Notes: a model not told the origin generated them from the sequence alone. Shown: positions 1 to 8,416, counted from the first letter of the stretch. The stretch: DNA of 64,000 bases from Streptomyces sp. NBC_01317 (GCF_035961655.1 NZ_CP108393.1:6589001-6653000), one strand, 5' to 3'. A program made the numbers and translations.

Positions 1-237
1 GCGAAGTACCGCAGCCCGGTGGCGACCGGCGGAGGGCCGCGCGACCGGCCGCACAACATCCTGGGCACGCACCGCGTGATGTTCGCCGTCGACGACATCG
101 AGGACACCGTCGCCCGCCTGCGCCCTCACGGCGCCGAGCCGCTGGGCGGGATCGCCCGGTACGAGGACAGCAATCTGCTCTGCTACGTCCGGGGCCCGGA
201 GGGCATCATCGTCGGACTGGCCCAGGAACTGTCCTAG
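1..237 (+). CDS. VOC (glyoxalase/bleomycin-resistance) family protein, C-terminal part
   Basis: The reading frame is already open at base 1 and ends with TAG at 235-237, so only the last 78 residues are seen. The segment with HRVMFAVDDIEDTV followed by a short strand and the ending SNLLCYVRGPEGIIVGLAQ is typical of the second beta-alpha-beta-beta-beta module of vicinal-oxygen-chelate proteins; the late Glu in RGPEG sits where a metal ligand usually lies. The substrate cannot be told. Its stop overlaps the stop of the convergent MaoC gene by 4 bases. Confidence 0.8.
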   Translation, partial: AKYRSPVATGGGPRDRPHNILGTHRVMFAVDDIEDTVARLRPHGAEPLGGIARYEDSNLLCYVRGPEGIIVGLAQELS

Positions 238-695
238 AAGTAGTAGCGCGACACCGACTCCGCGACACAGACCGGCTTCGTGCCGCTCTCGCGCTCGACG
301 GTGACGAGGGCGGTCAGCTGTACGCCGCCGCCCGCCTCCTCGACGCTCTGGAGCACGGCCGAGGCGCGCAGCCGCGAGCCGACCGGCACGGGAGCGGGGA
401 ACCTGACCTTGTTGGTGCCGTAGTTGACGCCCATGGTCACGTTCTCGACGGCGATGATCTGCGGGACGAACACCGGGAGCAGCGACAGCGTCAGATAGCC
501 GTGCGCGATCGTCGTGCCGAAGGGGCCGGCCGCCGCGCGCTCCGGGTCCACGTGGATCCACTGGTGGTCGCCGGTGGCGTCGGCGAAGAGGTCGATCCGC
601 TTCTGGTCGATCTCCAGCCAGTCGCTGTGGCCCAGCTGCTCGCCGACCCCGGCGCGCAGCTCCTCGGCGGAGGTGAAGATCCTCGGCTCAGCCAT
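234..695 (-). CDS. MaoC family (R)-specific enoyl-CoA hydratase-like protein
   Basis: A 153-residue single hot-dog domain, the usual length for stand-alone MaoC dehydratases that hydrate trans-2-enoyl-CoA in fatty-acid or polyketide side-chain metabolism. The hydratase motif is clear: TGDHQWIHVD at residues 41-50, with Asp43 and His48 in the catalytic positions, followed by the GTTIAHGYLTLSL segment that lines the CoA tunnel. It begins with ATG at 693-695. An inverted repeat about 90 bases upstream (787-802) could be the operator of a TetR-type regulator. The physiological substrate is unknown. Confidence 0.88.
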   Translation of the reverse strand: MAEPRIFTSAEELRAGVGEQLGHSDWLEIDQKRIDLFADATGDHQWIHVDPERAAAGPFGTTIAHGYLTLSLLPVFVPQIIAVENVTMGVNYGTNKVRFPAPVPVGSRLRASAVLQSVEEAGGGVQLTALVTVERESGTKPVCVAESVSRYYF

Positions 696-786
696 GTCCC
701 TGTGCCTGCCTCTCGAAGTGTCCGGCTCTCGGCGTGTCCCGGCTCAGTGTCCCGGGCCCCGTGTCCCGTCGCGCGCCCCGTGGTGT

Positions 787-802
787 CTAAGCGCTTGCTC
801 AG
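787..802. promoter_or_regulatory. Inverted repeat, candidate TetR-type operator upstream of maoC-like gene
   Basis: CTAAGC-GCTT-GCTCAG: 6-base arms with one mismatch, and a perfect inner AAGCGCTT palindrome. It lies in the divergent region between the MaoC gene and soxR. The shape is like operators of TetR-family repressors of acyl-CoA genes in actinobacteria; the assignment is by resemblance only. Confidence 0.4.
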
Positions 803-874
803 CATGGGCGGCCGGAAGTGCTCCTGTCAACGCGACTCAACGCGACCACACACGCGGACAGTAGGCTCCGAGGG

Positions 875-1384
875 GTGCCGCAGATTCCGGAGAAGATCCA
901 TGAACTCACCGTCGGTCAGCTGTCCGCGCGCAGTGGCGCCGCCGTGTCGGCCCTGCACTTCTACGAGGCCAAAGGGCTGATCAGCAGCCGCAGGACCAGT
1001 GGCAACCAGCGCCGCTACAGCAGGGACGCCCTGCGCCGCGTGGCGTTCGTCCGGGCCGCCCAGCGGGTCGGCATCCCGCTGGCCACGATCAGGGACGCCT
1101 TGTCGGAGCTGCCGGAGGAGCGCACCCCCAACCGCGAGGACTGGGCGCGTCTCTCGGAGACCTGGCGCTCCGAGCTGGACCGGCGCATCCAGCAGCTCGG
1201 CCGGCTCCGGGACCATCTGACGGACTGCATCGGCTGCGGCTGTCTCTCGCTGGAGACCTGCGTGCTCTCCAACCCGGACGACGTCTTCGGCGACCGCCTC
1301 ACCGGCTCCCGCCTCCTGCCGGGCCGCCTCCCGCCACCCGCGGGCGAGGACGGCCCCCCACCCCGACAGGACGACAGGCCCTAG
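875..1384 (+). CDS. soxR: SoxR-type redox-sensing MerR-family regulator
   Basis: With the GTG at 875 the protein is 169 residues and starts [21 protein letters not shown], the usual SoxR start; an upstream ATG at 818 in frame gives an unlikely extension. It has an N-terminal MerR winged helix (about residues 10-80), a dimerisation helix, and the [2Fe-2S] cluster motif C-X2-C-X-C-X5-C with Cys118, Cys121, Cys123 and Cys129. In streptomycetes SoxR senses redox-active compounds such as endogenous pigments and induces oxidoreductase and efflux genes. No obvious target gene lies next to it: the following locus is a convergent pseudogene. Confidence 0.92.
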   Translation: MPQIPEKIHELTVGQLSARSGAAVSALHFYEAKGLISSRRTSGNQRRYSRDALRRVAFVRAAQRVGIPLATIRDALSELPEERTPNREDWARLSETWRSELDRRIQQLGRLRDHLTDCIGCGCLSLETCVLSNPDDVFGDRLTGSRLLPGRLPPPAGEDGPPPRQDDRP

Positions 1385-1390
1385 TGCGGG

Positions 1391-2198
1391 TCACTCGTAA
1401 CTCCGTATCACCCTTGCGGGTCAGGTAGGCCGGGCTGACGGCCTTCGCGATCGCCCGGCCGCGGTCACCGGGCTGAACCGCTCGGTCACCGGACGGATCA
1501 CCACACCCTCCCGCAGGTGCAGGGCGCGCCCGGAGACCGTCTCGCGCCCCGACGCCGCCTCCAGCACCTTCTCGATCGTGTACGGCCCCTCGTACAGCGT
1601 GGGTACGAGGGGCAGTTCACCGGTCAGCAGCTCGGCCGGCGACAGCCACACGACCTGCCCCGCCGATCTCCGCCGAGACGTCGAACACCGCGTACCCCAG
1701 CGTCGTACCGCGCCCGTCCGCGCCGTACGGCAGGTCCTGCACACCCGCTCCGTACACCTCGCCGAAGACGCCGATCCGGCTCGCGCCCAGCTTCTCGGCG
1801 AGCCGGGCGGCGACCGCCGGGACGCCGTGGGCCCGTATCGCGCGCCAGTACAGATTGCGCGGGTCCTCCTTGAGCGCGTCCGCGACCGCCGCCGCCAGGT
1901 CGACGTCCGCCAGCGTGCGCGGGCGGCACACGATCCCCTGCGACAGCTCGCCGCGCAGCCGCACCGCCTTCACCCGGTCCGCGGCGCGTCCCGCCGGCCG
2001 GCCGGTGAGGCCCAGCTCCTCGATCAGCGCGGGGGGCAGCACGGCCTGCTCCGGGATGTAGAACGCGATGTCACCGGTGCGGTACGCGCCCTTGGCGACC
2101 ACCGCGCGGTACAGGCCCACCTGGGCCAGCTCCAGCGCGTCCGCGTTCGGATGCGCGTGGATGATCAGCGTCTCGGCGGTGACACGCGGCGTCGACAT
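1391..2198 (-). pseudogene. Decayed ATP-dependent RNA ligase (DRB0094-like family)
   Basis: Starts with ATG at 2196-2198 (MSTPRVTAETLIIHAHPNAD). The first 90 residues and the last 130 match, as I remember the family, the N- and C-terminal parts of the 340-370-residue DRB0094-like RNA ligases. The middle is missing: the frame runs from LADVDLAAAVADA straight to LKEDPRNLYW near 1877, so about 90 residues including the adenylation motif K-x-H-G are deleted in frame. Two more lesions follow: an extra G in a GGGG run (1658-1661) and a lost base near 1458-1462, after which the normal C-terminus (RAIAKAVSPAYLTRKG) resumes in a third frame and ends at 1391. It cannot be a functional ligase. Confidence 0.85.
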
Positions 2199-2341
2199 GG
2201 CGCTTCCCCCTCGTGCGTACGGCAGTGACCGGTTCCGCCGCCCACTGTGCGGGCGCGGGCCACCACCGGGCCACCGAACAAGCGCGCCCGGCACCGCGCT
2301 CCGGTACCGGGCACCTCACCCATGCCTCGGGCGCGCGGGGG

Positions 2342-2953
2342 TCACGCCGCCGAGGCCAGTTCCTTGAGCCGGGCCTTCTTGGCGCGGGCCAGGGCCTCGG
2401 TCGTGAGAACGGGCTGCGGCACGACGATGCCACAGCCCCGGCAGACCGGTCCCGACCACGGCTCGTTGGAGAGATCGGGCTGCCAGACGATGCCGCGCTC
2501 CGCGCAGACCGGGCAGGCCGTTCCCGGGCCCGACTCCAGTCCGGCGATCAGCCGGCGCAGCACCTCGGCGAGCGACTGCGACGGGTGGACCGCCGGGTTG
2601 TCGCACCGGGCCACACCGTTGCCGCCCCAGGTCCGCCGGTGCCAGTCGTCGAAGCTCCCGGGCCGCCGCAGCCCGTCGTGCTTCTCCCGCTTGCGCCGCT
2701 CCGCGAATTCTTCCTCGTACGCGAGCCACACGTCCCGCGCCTCTTCCAGTTCGTCCAGCGCGGCCACCAGCCGCGCCGGGTCCGGCGCCCGGTCCTCGGG
2801 ACCGATACCGTGCCGCGCGCACAGATGGTCCCAGGTCGCCCGGTGACCGTAAGGGGCGAATCGTTCCAGGCACTTGCGCAGTGAATACCGTCGCAAGGCC
2901 AGATCGCACCCCGGGTCACGCACCTGTCTCGCAAGACTCCGGAATTTGGCCAT
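2342..2953 (-). CDS. Conserved hypothetical protein with C-terminal zinc-ribbon pairs
   Basis: 203 residues from the ATG at 2951-2953, which is preceded by GGAGG eight bases upstream; a longer in-frame start at 3091 has no such site. The N-terminal half is a charged helical region (ALDELEEARDVWLAYEEEFAERRKREK). Near the C-terminus are two Cys pairs, C-P-V-C and C-R-G-C about 25 residues apart, which look like a four-Cys zinc ribbon. The DDWHRRTW and HPSQSLAEVLRRLIAGLESG segments suggest a nuclease-accessory or DNA-binding role, but I do not recognise the family and give no function. Confidence 0.7.
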   Translation of the reverse strand: MAKFRSLARQVRDPGCDLALRRYSLRKCLERFAPYGHRATWDHLCARHGIGPEDRAPDPARLVAALDELEEARDVWLAYEEEFAERRKREKHDGLRRPGSFDDWHRRTWGGNGVARCDNPAVHPSQSLAEVLRRLIAGLESGPGTACPVCAERGIVWQPDLSNEPWSGPVCRGCGIVVPQPVLTTEALARAKKARLKELASAA

Positions 2954-3195
2954 GCATGCCACCTCCGTCGCTGATACCTCGGCGTTGAGGAATGGACGTA
3001 CGCCTGCCCCGTTCGGATCCATCAAAAAACAACTGGCTGGAACGAAACTCCCATAACGCCTTCTATCGAGCAATGTTCGAGGCGGATTCACAGAAAACTC
3101 TCACCCGCGGCCGGGAAAAGGTGACTGGTGTTCATCTTACTGATCGGTCCTACCGGCAGTAACGTCCGGCGCATCGGCCTCTCCGAGGAGCCCTC

Positions 3196-6078
3196 ATGCG
3201 ACGACGCACCGGAAGACTCACGAGCGCCACCACAGCCCGAACGGCCACCAGGACCCTCCCCAGCAGGACCCTCTCCACGACCGCCCTCGCCGCCGCCGCG
3301 GTGTTCGCGCTCGGCGCCGCCCTGCTCTCCCCACCGTCCCGGGCCGCCGCGGCCGACCCCGACTCCCGGCCCGTCGCCGTCCCTGTGGCGGACCACTGCG
3401 CGAGCCAGTGCGACGACATCTTGCCGCCCGGCGAGAACGGCAACGCGACCCTCGCCGAGATCCTCGGCAACATCCTGTTCGGCACCCACCCCGCGCACAG
3501 CTCCGACCAGCTGGCCCGGTACGACGCGCTGGTCGCCGGCCGCAACACCCTCACCGACTCCACCCTCACCACGTTCTTCAACGACGCCTCCTTCGGCGTC
3601 CCGGCCAACCAGGTCGAGTCCGTCACCACCCCGCGCCCGGACGTCACGATCACCCGCGACAAGCAGACCGGCGTGCCCCACATCAAGGGCACCACCCGTT
3701 ACGGCACCGAGTTCGGCGCCGGATTCGCGGCGGGCCAGGACCGGCTCTGGATGATGGACCTATTCCGCCACATCGGGCGGGGCGAGCTGACGTCCTTCGC
3801 CGGCGGCGCGCTCGCCAACCAGGGGCTGGAGCAGCAGTTCTGGCCCTCGGCCCCGTACACGGAAGCCGACCTCCAGTCCCAGGTCGACCGCATCAGGACC
3901 ACCGAGGGCGAGCGCGGCGAGCTGGCCATGGCCGACGCGCAGGCGTACGTCGACGGCATCAACGCCTACCGCCAGAAGGCCAAGGACGGCCGCTACTTCC
4001 CCGGTGAGTACGTCCTCACCGGAAAGATCGACTCGATCACCAACGTCGGCGAGATCCAGCCCTTCAAGATCACCGACCTGATCTCCATCGCGTCGGTCGT
4101 CGGCGGCCAGTTCGGCGGCGGAGGCGGCGGCGAGGTCCAGGCCGCGCTCTCCCTCCTCGCCTCCCAGCAGAAGTACGGCGTGGCAGAAGGCACCGAGATC
4201 TGGGAGTCCTTCCGCCAGCGCGACGACCCCGAGGCCGTCCTCACCGTCCACGAGGGCGAGAGCTTCCCGTACGCGCGGAAACCCGCGCAGCCGCGCGGCA
4301 CGGCCCTGCCCGACCGCGGCTCCGTCCAGACCGAACCGCTCGTGTACGACAGGACCGGCTCGGCCGTCACCCGCGCCAAGGCCCCGGTGAGCGCCCCGAA
4401 GAAGCTCAGGCCCGCGCAGGGCATCTTCGACGACGGGGTCGTGCCACCCGGCTCGCTCGACCCGAAACGCGGGATGTCCAACGCCCTCCTGGTGTCCGGC
4501 GCGCACACCGCGAGCGGCAATCCCGTCGCCGTGTTCGGCCCGCAAACCGGCTACTTCGCGCCACAGCTCATGATGCTCCAGGAGCTCCAGGGCCCCGGCA
4601 TCAGCGCGCGCGGAGTCGCCTTCGCCGGGGTCGGGATGTACGTGCAGATGGGCCGCGGCCAGGACTACGCGTGGAGCGCCACCTCGGCGGCCCAGGACAT
4701 CACCGACACGTACGCGATCGAGCTGTGCGAGCCCGACGGCTCCCCGGCCACCAAGGCCTCCACCCACTACCTCTACCGCTCCGTCTGCACCCCGATGGAG
4801 AAGATGGAGCGCACCAACTCCTGGAAGCCGTCCGTGGCCGACTCGACGGCCGCGGGCTCGTACCGGCTCCAGGTCTGGCGTACGAAGTACGGCCTGGTCA
4901 CCCACCGTGCCACGATCGGCGGCAAGCCCGTCGCGTACACCTCGCTGCGCACCACCTACCGCCACGAGGCCGACTCGATCATCGGCTTCCAGATGCTCAA
5001 CGACCCCGAGCGGACGACGGACGCCGCGTCCTTCCAGGAGGCCGCGCAGCGCATCGGCTACGCCTTCAACTGGTTCTACGCGGACTCCCGCACCGCCGCC
5101 TTCTACAACAGCGGCCTGAACCCGGTCCGCGCGGCCGGCGTCGACGCCGCGCTGCCCGTCAGGGCCGAGCCCGCGTACGAATGGCAGGACTACGACCCCG
5201 GATTCAACACGGCCGCGTACACCCCGCCGGCCGAGCATCCGCGGTCGACCGGGCAGGACTACTACATCTCGTGGAACAACCGGCAGGCCAGGGACTACAA
5301 CACCGCCGCCTTCGGCTTCGGCGCCGTCCACCGGGGCGACCTGCTCGACGGCCGGGTGAAGAAGCTGGTCGCGACCGGGGGCGTCACCCGCGCCTCGCTC
5401 ACCCGGGCGATGGCCGACGCCGCGCTGACCGACCTGCGCGGGGAACAGGTGCTGCCGGAACTGCTCAAGGTGATCAGGTCCGCCGCCGTCACCGATCCCC
5501 AGCTGAACACCGCCGTGCAGCAGCTCGACGCGTGGCGGGCCGCCGGGTCCGAGCGCCGGGAGACCTCGCAGGGATCGCACACGTACACCCATGCCGCCGC
5601 CGTGCGGATCATGGACGCGTGGTGGCCCCGGCTGGTCGAGGCGGAGTTCAGGCCGGGCCTGGGCAACGAGCTGTACGGCGCGTTCACCGCCTCGCTCCCC
5701 ATCGACGAGTCACCGGCCGCCTCCCACGGCCCGACGGGCGCGCACGGGGGATCCGCCTTCCAGTACGGCTGGTGGGGATACGTCGACAAGGACCTGAGGC
5801 AGGTCCTCGGCGACCCGGTGCAGGCTCCCTCGCCCCGTACGTACTGCGGCAACGGAACGCTGAGCACCTGCCGCGACACGCTGCTGACCACCCTCAAGGC
5901 GGCCGTGGCGGTGCCCGCCGCCCAGGTCTACCCGGGGGACGACAGCTGCGGCGCGGGTGACCAGTGGTGCTCGGACGCGATCATCCACCGGGCGCTGGGC
6001 GGGATCACCCATCCCACGATCAGCTGGCAGAACAGGCCGACGTACCAGCAGGTGGTGGAGTTTCCGTCGCATCGCTGA
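3196..6078 (+). CDS. Secreted penicillin acylase (penicillin amidase) family hydrolase
   Basis: 960 residues, exported: Arg-rich N-terminus, hydrophobic stretch LAAAAVFALGAALL and a cleavage region PSRAAAAD near residue 50. The body is an N-terminal-nucleophile hydrolase of the penicillin amidase family: an alpha domain with GTTRYGTEFGAGFAAGQDRLWMMD (the Y/F-rich signature), a linker, and the autocleavage site where Ser428 in GMSNALLVSG would become the N-terminus of the beta chain. Known relatives cleave beta-lactam side chains, acyl-homoserine lactones or cyclic lipopeptides; substrate cannot be assigned here. The residue before the nucleophile is Met, where penicillin G acylases have Gly. 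Start ATG with GAGGAG upstream. It stands alone. Confidence 0.9.
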   Translation: MRRRTGRLTSATTARTATRTLPSRTLSTTALAAAAVFALGAALLSPPSRAAAADPDSRPVAVPVADHCASQCDDILPPGENGNATLAEILGNILFGTHPAHSSDQLARYDALVAGRNTLTDSTLTTFFNDASFGVPANQVESVTTPRPDVTITRDKQTGVPHIKGTTRYGTEFGAGFAAGQDRLWMMDLFRHIGRGELTSFAGGALANQGLEQQFWPSAPYTEADLQSQVDRIRTTEGERGELAMADAQAYVDGINAYRQKAKDGRYFPGEYVLTGKIDSITNVGEIQPFKITDLISIASVVGGQFGGGGGGEVQAALSLLASQQKYGVAEGTEIWESFRQRDDPEAVLTVHEGESFPYARKPAQPRGTALPDRGSVQTEPLVYDRTGSAVTRAKAPVSAPKKLRPAQGIFDDGVVPPGSLDPKRGMSNALLVSGAHTASGNPVAVFGPQTGYFAPQLMMLQELQGPGISARGVAFAGVGMYVQMGRGQDYAWSATSAAQDITDTYAIELCEPDGSPATKASTHYLYRSVCTPMEKMERTNSWKPSVADSTAAGSYRLQVWRTKYGLVTHRATIGGKPVAYTSLRTTYRHEADSIIGFQMLNDPERTTDAASFQEAAQRIGYAFNWFYADSRTAAFYNSGLNPVRAAGVDAALPVRAEPAYEWQDYDPGFNTAAYTPPAEHPRSTGQDYYISWNNRQARDYNTAAFGFGAVHRGDLLDGRVKKLVATGGVTRASLTRAMADAALTDLRGEQVLPELLKVIRSAAVTDPQLNTAVQQLDAWRAAGSERRETSQGSHTYTHAAAVRIMDAWWPRLVEAEFRPGLGNELYGAFTASLPIDESPAASHGPTGAHGGSAFQYGWWGYVDKDLRQVLGDPVQAPSPRTYCGNGTLSTCRDTLLTTLKAAVAVPAAQVYPGDDSCGAGDQWCSDAIIHRALGGITHPTISWQNRPTYQQVVEFPSHR

Positions 6079-6200
6079 GTACGGCTGAGAGCAGCACGGG
6101 AACGTGCCGGCCGGGCGCCGCACCACAAGCCTGTCCGGCACGTGTCTGTCCGGGCCGTCCCCTGCCGGCCGCCGCCCACGCTTCACCTCTTCCCCCGCAC

Positions 6201-6220
6201 ATACCGACTGGTTAGTCTGC
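6201..6220. promoter_or_regulatory. Candidate TetR operator upstream of SDR gene
   Basis: ATACCGACTGGTTAGTCTGC, 68 bases before the SDR start, contains GACT-N4-AGTC. The stretch ATACCGACTGGT recurs (reverse strand) in the perfect-looking palindrome at 10712-10729 in front of the APH/acyl-CoA dehydrogenase operon. The TetR gene at 7249 is the natural candidate to bind both. Confidence 0.5.
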
Positions 6221-6287
6221 TGGGGTCGACAGAGAGGTCGGCACCGCCCCACGGCAGGATGGCCGGAAAACCCGGAAGGCAGGTCCC

Positions 6288-7067
6288 ATGAGTTCGGTGC
6301 CCATGAGGTCGGTACAGGGTGCGCGCGTGGTGGTCACGGGAGCCGGCGGGGGAATCGGCGCCGCCCTCGCCCGCAGGTTCGCCGCCGAAGGGGCGAAGGT
6401 CGTCGTCAACGACCTCGACGCGGACAAGGCCACCGCCGTCGCCGACGACATAGGCGCCCTCGCCGTCCCCGGTGACGCCTCCCTGATCGTGGAGGCCGCC
6501 CGCGAGGCCCTCGGCGGGACCGTCGACATCTACTGCGCCAACGCCGGCCTCGGCTCGGCCGGCGACGGACTCGCCGGGGACGACGTGTGGGCGGACGCCT
6601 GGGACGTCAACGTCATGGCGCACGTCCGGGCGGCCCGCGCGCTGCTGCCCGACTGGCTGGAACGCGGCAGCGGCACGTTCGTCTCGACCGTCTCGGCCGC
6701 CGGACTGCTCACCATGATCGGCGCGGCGCCGTACAGCGCCACCAAACACGCGGCGCTGGCCTACGCGGAATGGCTCTCCCTGACCTACCGGCACCGCGGC
6801 CTCAAGGTCCACGCCATCTGCCCGCAGGGTGTTCGTACGGACATGCTCACCGCCGCCGGGAGCGCCGGCGAACTGGTGCTCGCCCCCGGCGCGGTCGAGC
6901 CGGAGGCGGTCGCCGACGCCCTGTTCACGGCCATGGCCAATGACCGCTTCCTGGTCCTCCCGCACCCCGAGGTCGCCCGCTACTCCCAGGCGCGCGCCGG
7001 CGACCCCGACCGCTGGCTGGCCGGGATGAACCGCGTCCAGCGCGCCTGGGAAGAGGGGGCGGAATGA
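6288..7067 (+). CDS. Short-chain dehydrogenase/reductase (SDR)
   Basis: 259 residues, classical SDR. NAD(P)-binding TGAGGGIG at 17-24, NAG at 85-87, catalytic Ser136, Tyr149 and Lys153 (YSATK). Gene order (SDR, acyl-CoA ligase remnant, TetR, then acyl-CoA dehydrogenase and APH-like kinase) suggests oxidation of a hydroxyacyl or alcohol intermediate in a fatty-acid-like pathway; the exact substrate is not visible. The ATG at 6288 follows GGAAGG; a second in-frame ATG at 6303 is possible. Its TGA overlaps the ATG of the ligase remnant (ATGA), which implies former translational coupling. Confidence 0.9.
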   Translation: MSSVPMRSVQGARVVVTGAGGGIGAALARRFAAEGAKVVVNDLDADKATAVADDIGALAVPGDASLIVEAAREALGGTVDIYCANAGLGSAGDGLAGDDVWADAWDVNVMAHVRAARALLPDWLERGSGTFVSTVSAAGLLTMIGAAPYSATKHAALAYAEWLSLTYRHRGLKVHAICPQGVRTDMLTAAGSAGELVLAPGAVEPEAVADALFTAMANDRFLVLPHPEVARYSQARAGDPDRWLAGMNRVQRAWEEGAE

Positions 7068-7242
7068 CAGCGTCCGGCTACGCGGCGAAGCCAAGAAGGA
7101 CATGATCAACGCGTCGGGCTTCAAGGTCCGGCCGCGCGAGGTCGAGATCCTGGAGGGGCTGCCCAAGACGGCGAGTGGGAAGATCCTCAGGCGGGAATTG
7201 CGTTCTCCTTCAGGTGTGCGGTACGGAACGAGAGGCAGGTAG
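7064..7242 (+). pseudogene. Remnant of an AMP-forming acyl-CoA ligase
   Basis: The ATG at 7064 overlaps the SDR stop, but its frame ends after 13 codons. One frame over, the sequence reads GEAKKDMINASGFKVRPREVE, the A8 hinge region of long-chain acyl-CoA synthetases, and passes directly to LPKTASGKILRRELR, the A10 motif with the catalytic Lys, ending TAG at 7242. The roughly 60 residues that normally separate these motifs are gone, and so is the whole N-terminal domain (some 400 residues). So two deletions have reduced a ligase gene to its start codon and two C-terminal motifs. Confidence 0.8.
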
Positions 7243-7248
7243 CGGCTC

Positions 7249-7842
7249 ATGGCCAGGACCACGGACGGGGGCGGGACCCCCGTACCCCAGCGGCTGCTGG
7301 CCGCCGCCACCCGGCTCTTCGCGGAGCAGGGGTACGACCGCACGTCGGTCCAGGAGATCGTGGAGGGGGCGGGCGTCACCAAGGGCGCGCTCTACCACTA
7401 CTTCGGCTCCAAGGAAGACCTCCTCCAGGAGGTCTACGCCCGCGTCCTCCGCCTCCAGCAGGAACGCCTGGACGCCTTCGCGGACGCGGACGAGCCGGTG
7501 GAGCGGCGTCTCCGGGCAGCGGCGGCCGATGTCGTCGTGACGACGATCGAGAACCTGGACGACGCCGCGATCTTCTTCCGCTCGATGCATCACCTGAGCC
7601 CGGAGAAGAACAAGGCGGTGCGGGTGGAGCGCCGCCGCTACCACGAGCGCTTCCGCGCGCTGGTGGAGGAGGGGCAGCGGAGCGGGGTCTTCTCCGGGGC
7701 CACCCCCGCGGATCTGGTGGTGGACTACCACTTCGGCTCGGTCCACCACCTGTCCACGTGGTACCGCCCGGACGGGCCCCTCACCCCGCACGAGGTCGCG
7801 GCCCACTTGGCGGACCTACTGCTCAGGGCGCTTCGGCCGTAG
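7249..7842 (+). CDS. TetR family transcriptional regulator
   Basis: 197 residues. N-terminal TetR helix-turn-helix (about 15-60) with AATRLFAEQGYDRTSVQEIVEGAGVTKGALYHYFGSKEDLL-type sequence; the rest is the all-helical ligand and dimer domain. It follows the SDR and ligase remnant in the same direction and lies upstream of the convergent acyl-CoA dehydrogenase operon. Two similar palindromic sites (6201-6220, 10712-10729) are plausible operators, which would make it the repressor of this acyl-CoA catabolic set with an acyl-CoA as inducer. The ligand is inference. Confidence 0.9.
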   Translation: MARTTDGGGTPVPQRLLAAATRLFAEQGYDRTSVQEIVEGAGVTKGALYHYFGSKEDLLQEVYARVLRLQQERLDAFADADEPVERRLRAAAADVVVTTIENLDDAAIFFRSMHHLSPEKNKAVRVERRRYHERFRALVEEGQRSGVFSGATPADLVVDYHFGSVHHLSTWYRPDGPLTPHEVAAHLADLLLRALRP

Positions 7843-7848
7843 GCCGCG

Positions 7849-8390
7849 TTTGCCCGGTTTTTGGTTGCGCTTACTGCTTGTCCTCAATCGCCGGACGGGC
7901 TTGGGTGTGTCGTGGTGACGGGGGGTGGGGCCTGCGGAGGTGCGTATGTCCGGACTGCATGTTTTACGGCGCCTCAGGAGCCCCGGACATTCACGGTAGC
8001 CATGCGCCACAAAACACGCTTTACGTCCGGACACACGCACCTCCTCCGACCCCACCCCCCTCACGCCGACAGGAGACGCAACGACCCCCCGCCTGGGGTG
8101 GGCCGGGTAGTGATGCGGGCCGGGAAGGGGGACGGGCAGGGGTCGTGTCCGGAACGTAGAGCGTGTTTTGTGTCGCGTGACTACCGTGAATGTCCGGAGT
8201 TCCCGAACGCGACGTAAAACATGCAGTGCAGGACACGACCCCTGCCCGGCCCCCGGCAACAACCCGCACCCAAACAACCGGCCCGCAGCGGGCACAACCA
8301 AGCCCGTCCGGCGATTGAGGACAATCAGTAACCCGCACTCGCCCGCACCGGGCAGAGGCACGAACAAGCCCGTCCGGCGATTGAGGACAA
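7849..8390. repeat. Composite nested inverted-repeat element, copy 1
   Basis: No gene is present in this interval. The outer arms 7871-7904 and 8298-8331 are a 34-base inverted repeat with one mismatch, carrying TCCTCAATCGCCGGACGGGC; a further copy of the right arm is at 8366-8390. Between them are two large imperfect hairpins: A, about 7920-8060, with arms sharing GGAGGTGCGT and TGTCCGGAC; B, 8134-8247, with GGGCAGGGGTCGTGTCC at 8134-8150 matching 8231-8247 exactly and inner arms 8163-8177 and 8208-8222. The same structure recurs at 37943-38590. Both copies lie between the 3' ends of convergent genes. Confidence 0.85.
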
Positions 8391-8416
8391 AAGCACGGCC
8401 GCCAGGCCGGGCACCG

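Noticed and set aside
3196..6078. Beta-lactam biosynthesis or resistance locus suggested by the penicillin-acylase-like and beta-lactamase-fold genes
   Set aside because: These are broad superfamilies; no synthetase, PBP or transporter of such a cluster lies nearby.
7861..8390. Small proteins encoded in the repeat element (Cys/Phe/Thr-rich frames)
   Set aside because: Frames occur on both strands at the same places in both copies because the DNA is palindromic. No ribosome sites precede them, and loops vary with frame-breaking changes.
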